Assembly: GCF_000702585.1 (NCBI RefSeq)
Contig: NZ_JNIQ01000001.1
Location: 2,237,001 to 2,301,000, forward strand
Source: Exiguobacterium aurantiacum DSM 6208
GTDB taxonomy: Bacteria; Bacillota; Bacilli; Exiguobacteriales; Exiguobacteriaceae
DNA length: 64,000 bases
Reading direction: 5' to 3'
Positions within the stretch are counted from its first letter, which is position 1. Each line of letters begins with the position of its first letter. Under the pieces are notes generated by a model, which was given only the letters and a program-made list of their open reading frames with translations, ran no database searches and was not told the origin of the DNA. Shown here one piece after another: positions 63,101 through 64,000 of this stretch. The translations under genes were made by a program, and so were the position numbers.

Positions 63101-63536
63101 AGCTTCCGCCTCCTCCGCCGCAGCTTCCCCCGCCCGAGCAGCCACCTTCGTCAAAGAACGGGTTACCGGTAGGGACTTTGATTTTCGGAGATACCGAGTG
63201 CGCGAGCAACCCGCTCACTTCTCCAAGCAGTTTGTCCAAGCTCCGTTCCGCTTTTTTAAAGGCGGCCACTTCAGGCTGGACGTCGAGCCGGCGTTTGACG
63301 AGATGCATCTCTTTTTTGATGCGGTCATGGTCCGGGTGATGTTTACCGAACCGTTGCACGTACTCGTAATCTTCTTTCATTCGTAAAAACTCACGTTCGA
63401 CTTCCTGCGCTTCCGCCGAGACGGCACGCTCTCGTTTCGTCGTGATATATGTTTGGAACGACCCGCTCGACTCGATCAAATCAGCCAACGCTTCGGCCTC
63501 ATCGAGAAGTGCGATCGTTTGTTCAGTAATAATCAT
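63084..63536 (-). CDS. YlbF family protein (RicF-like, Y-complex subunit)
   Basis: The 150-residue protein is mostly helical and ends in a Gly/Cys tail (CSGGGSCGGGGGSCGC, four cysteines). In Bacillus RicF (YlbF) forms a complex with RicA and RicT that carries iron-sulfur clusters and directs RNase Y processing. The cysteine tail here could be a cluster ligand set, which is an inference. Start ATG 63536 follows AAAGGGTGA. A TAAAAT with TGG before it at 63559-63564 may be an extended -10. Confidence 0.87.
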   Translation of the reverse strand: MIITEQTIALLDEAEALADLIESSGSFQTYITTKRERAVSAEAQEVEREFLRMKEDYEYVQRFGKHHPDHDRIKKEMHLVKRRLDVQPEVAAFKKAERSLDKLLGEVSGLLAHSVSPKIKVPTGNPFFDEGGCSGGGSCGGGGGSCGCAV

Positions 63537-63648
63537 GGCTTTCACCCTTTCTGACATGATTTTACCACAATTGATTCCCTCTGTGAGCAATCGGCCTTAT
63601 AATTGAACGTGACTGCAACACGTTTACAAAGAAAGGAAGTGAATCACC

Positions 63649-64000
63649 GTGTCCGCACGGTGCCTGATGAAGAAAATCTCGTTCAACATGATTCGCTCGG
63701 CCGGCATTAAGACCGATTATGCGAAACCAGAATATTACTATGACCAATTGGATAAAGTGAGAGGGGCCGACCTCGTCTTGTTCCCTGAATATTGGATGGT
63801 CAACTCCATCATATACGGATTGAACAAATCGATCTTTCCTTCCCCGGCCACGTATCACCTCGGCCACGATAAAATCGAGATGACACGCGCCTTCAAAGCC
63901 ACGTTCCCGCACCGGATCCCGAAGACGCTCATCTACGGGAAAAATCCATACACGATCGAACGGGTGCTCGAAGAGTTCACGTATCCGTTCGTCGCGAAGA
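63649..64000 (+). CDS. ATP-grasp-like protein, N-terminal part (cut by window edge)
   Basis: From GTG 63649, with AAGGAAG 9 bp before it, 117 codons are open to the window end. The visible part ends FPHRIPKTLIYGKNPYTIER...YPFVAK, which resembles the pre-ATP-grasp to ATP-grasp transition of RimK/glutathione-synthase-like proteins, where the lysine binds ATP. ATG 63667 is an alternative start without a ribosome-binding site. A TATAAT at 63598-63603 may be its -10, but the -35 is weak. The substrate cannot be told from this fragment. Confidence 0.6.
   Translation, partial: MSARCLMKKISFNMIRSAGIKTDYAKPEYYYDQLDKVRGADLVLFPEYWMVNSIIYGLNKSIFPSPATYHLGHDKIEMTRAFKATFPHRIPKTLIYGKNPYTIERVLEEFTYPFVAK

Overview
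The window is a stretch of core chromosome from a low-complexity-free, moderately GC-rich Bacillales bacterium (Firmicutes). Gene order runs, in reverse, like the Bacillus subtilis interval from ylbF through the dcw cell-wall/division cluster, lspA, the pyr operon and rqcH to gmk, prpC-prkC, rpmB and recG. The sporulation genes that sit in this interval in Bacillus (spoIIGA-sigE-sigG, spoVE, spoVM) are all missing, while a bacillithiol gene (bshC) is present. Together with the base composition this suggests a non-sporulating member such as Exiguobacterium; the genus is an inference from gene content, not a measured match. Almost every gene is on the minus strand.

Layout from left to right. 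1-5.0 kb: recG (cut by the window edge), sdaAA, sdaAB, fakA and asp23. 5.1-6.8 kb: rpmB alone on the plus strand, then thiN and thiT behind a TPP riboswitch. 6.8-19.4 kb: one long convergently ordered housekeeping run (gmk, rpoZ, coaBC, priA, a fused def-fmt gene, rsmB, rlmN, prpC, prkC, rsgA, rpe) that links nucleotide supply, coenzyme A, translation start and end processing, rRNA modification and PASTA-kinase signalling. 19.4-21.1 kb: rqcH (ribosome quality control) on the plus strand, followed by a GC-rich structured non-coding interval. 21.4-23.2 kb: two membrane or surface proteins of uncertain role. 23.3-34.9 kb: the complete pyrimidine operon pyrR-pyrP-pyrB-pyrC-carA-carB-pyrK-pyrD-pyrF-pyrE with a promoter and three PyrR-binding leader motifs.

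34.9-40.5 kb: rluD, lspA and ileS. An IS30-family element sits between the ileS T-box leader and the ileS start codon, so the transposase gene lies inside the T-box-controlled transcript. 40.4-46.5 kb: divIVA, ylmH, yggT, sepF, yggS, pgeF, ftsZ and ftsA. 46.7-55.7 kb: divIB, murG, murD, mraY, murF, a PASTA-containing division transpeptidase, ftsL and rsmH; mraZ and ftsW are not in the cluster. 55.8-63.5 kb: bshC, a DUF3397 protein, a panE-like reductase, rpmF, yceD, tmcAL (plus strand), a PDZ-Lon protease of the SepM/YlbL type, coaD, rsmD, ylbG and ylbF. The window ends inside a plus-strand ATP-grasp-like gene.

The observations most worth a second look are the fusion of peptide deformylase to methionyl-tRNA formyltransferase (two enzymes with opposing effects on the formyl group), the IS30 insertion that captures a T-box transcript, a PyrR-binding hairpin that almost abuts the Shine-Dalgarno sequence of pyrP (suggesting translational control), and the unexplained hairpin-rich interval after rqcH. 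I found no CRISPR array, tRNA, rRNA, prophage or defence island.
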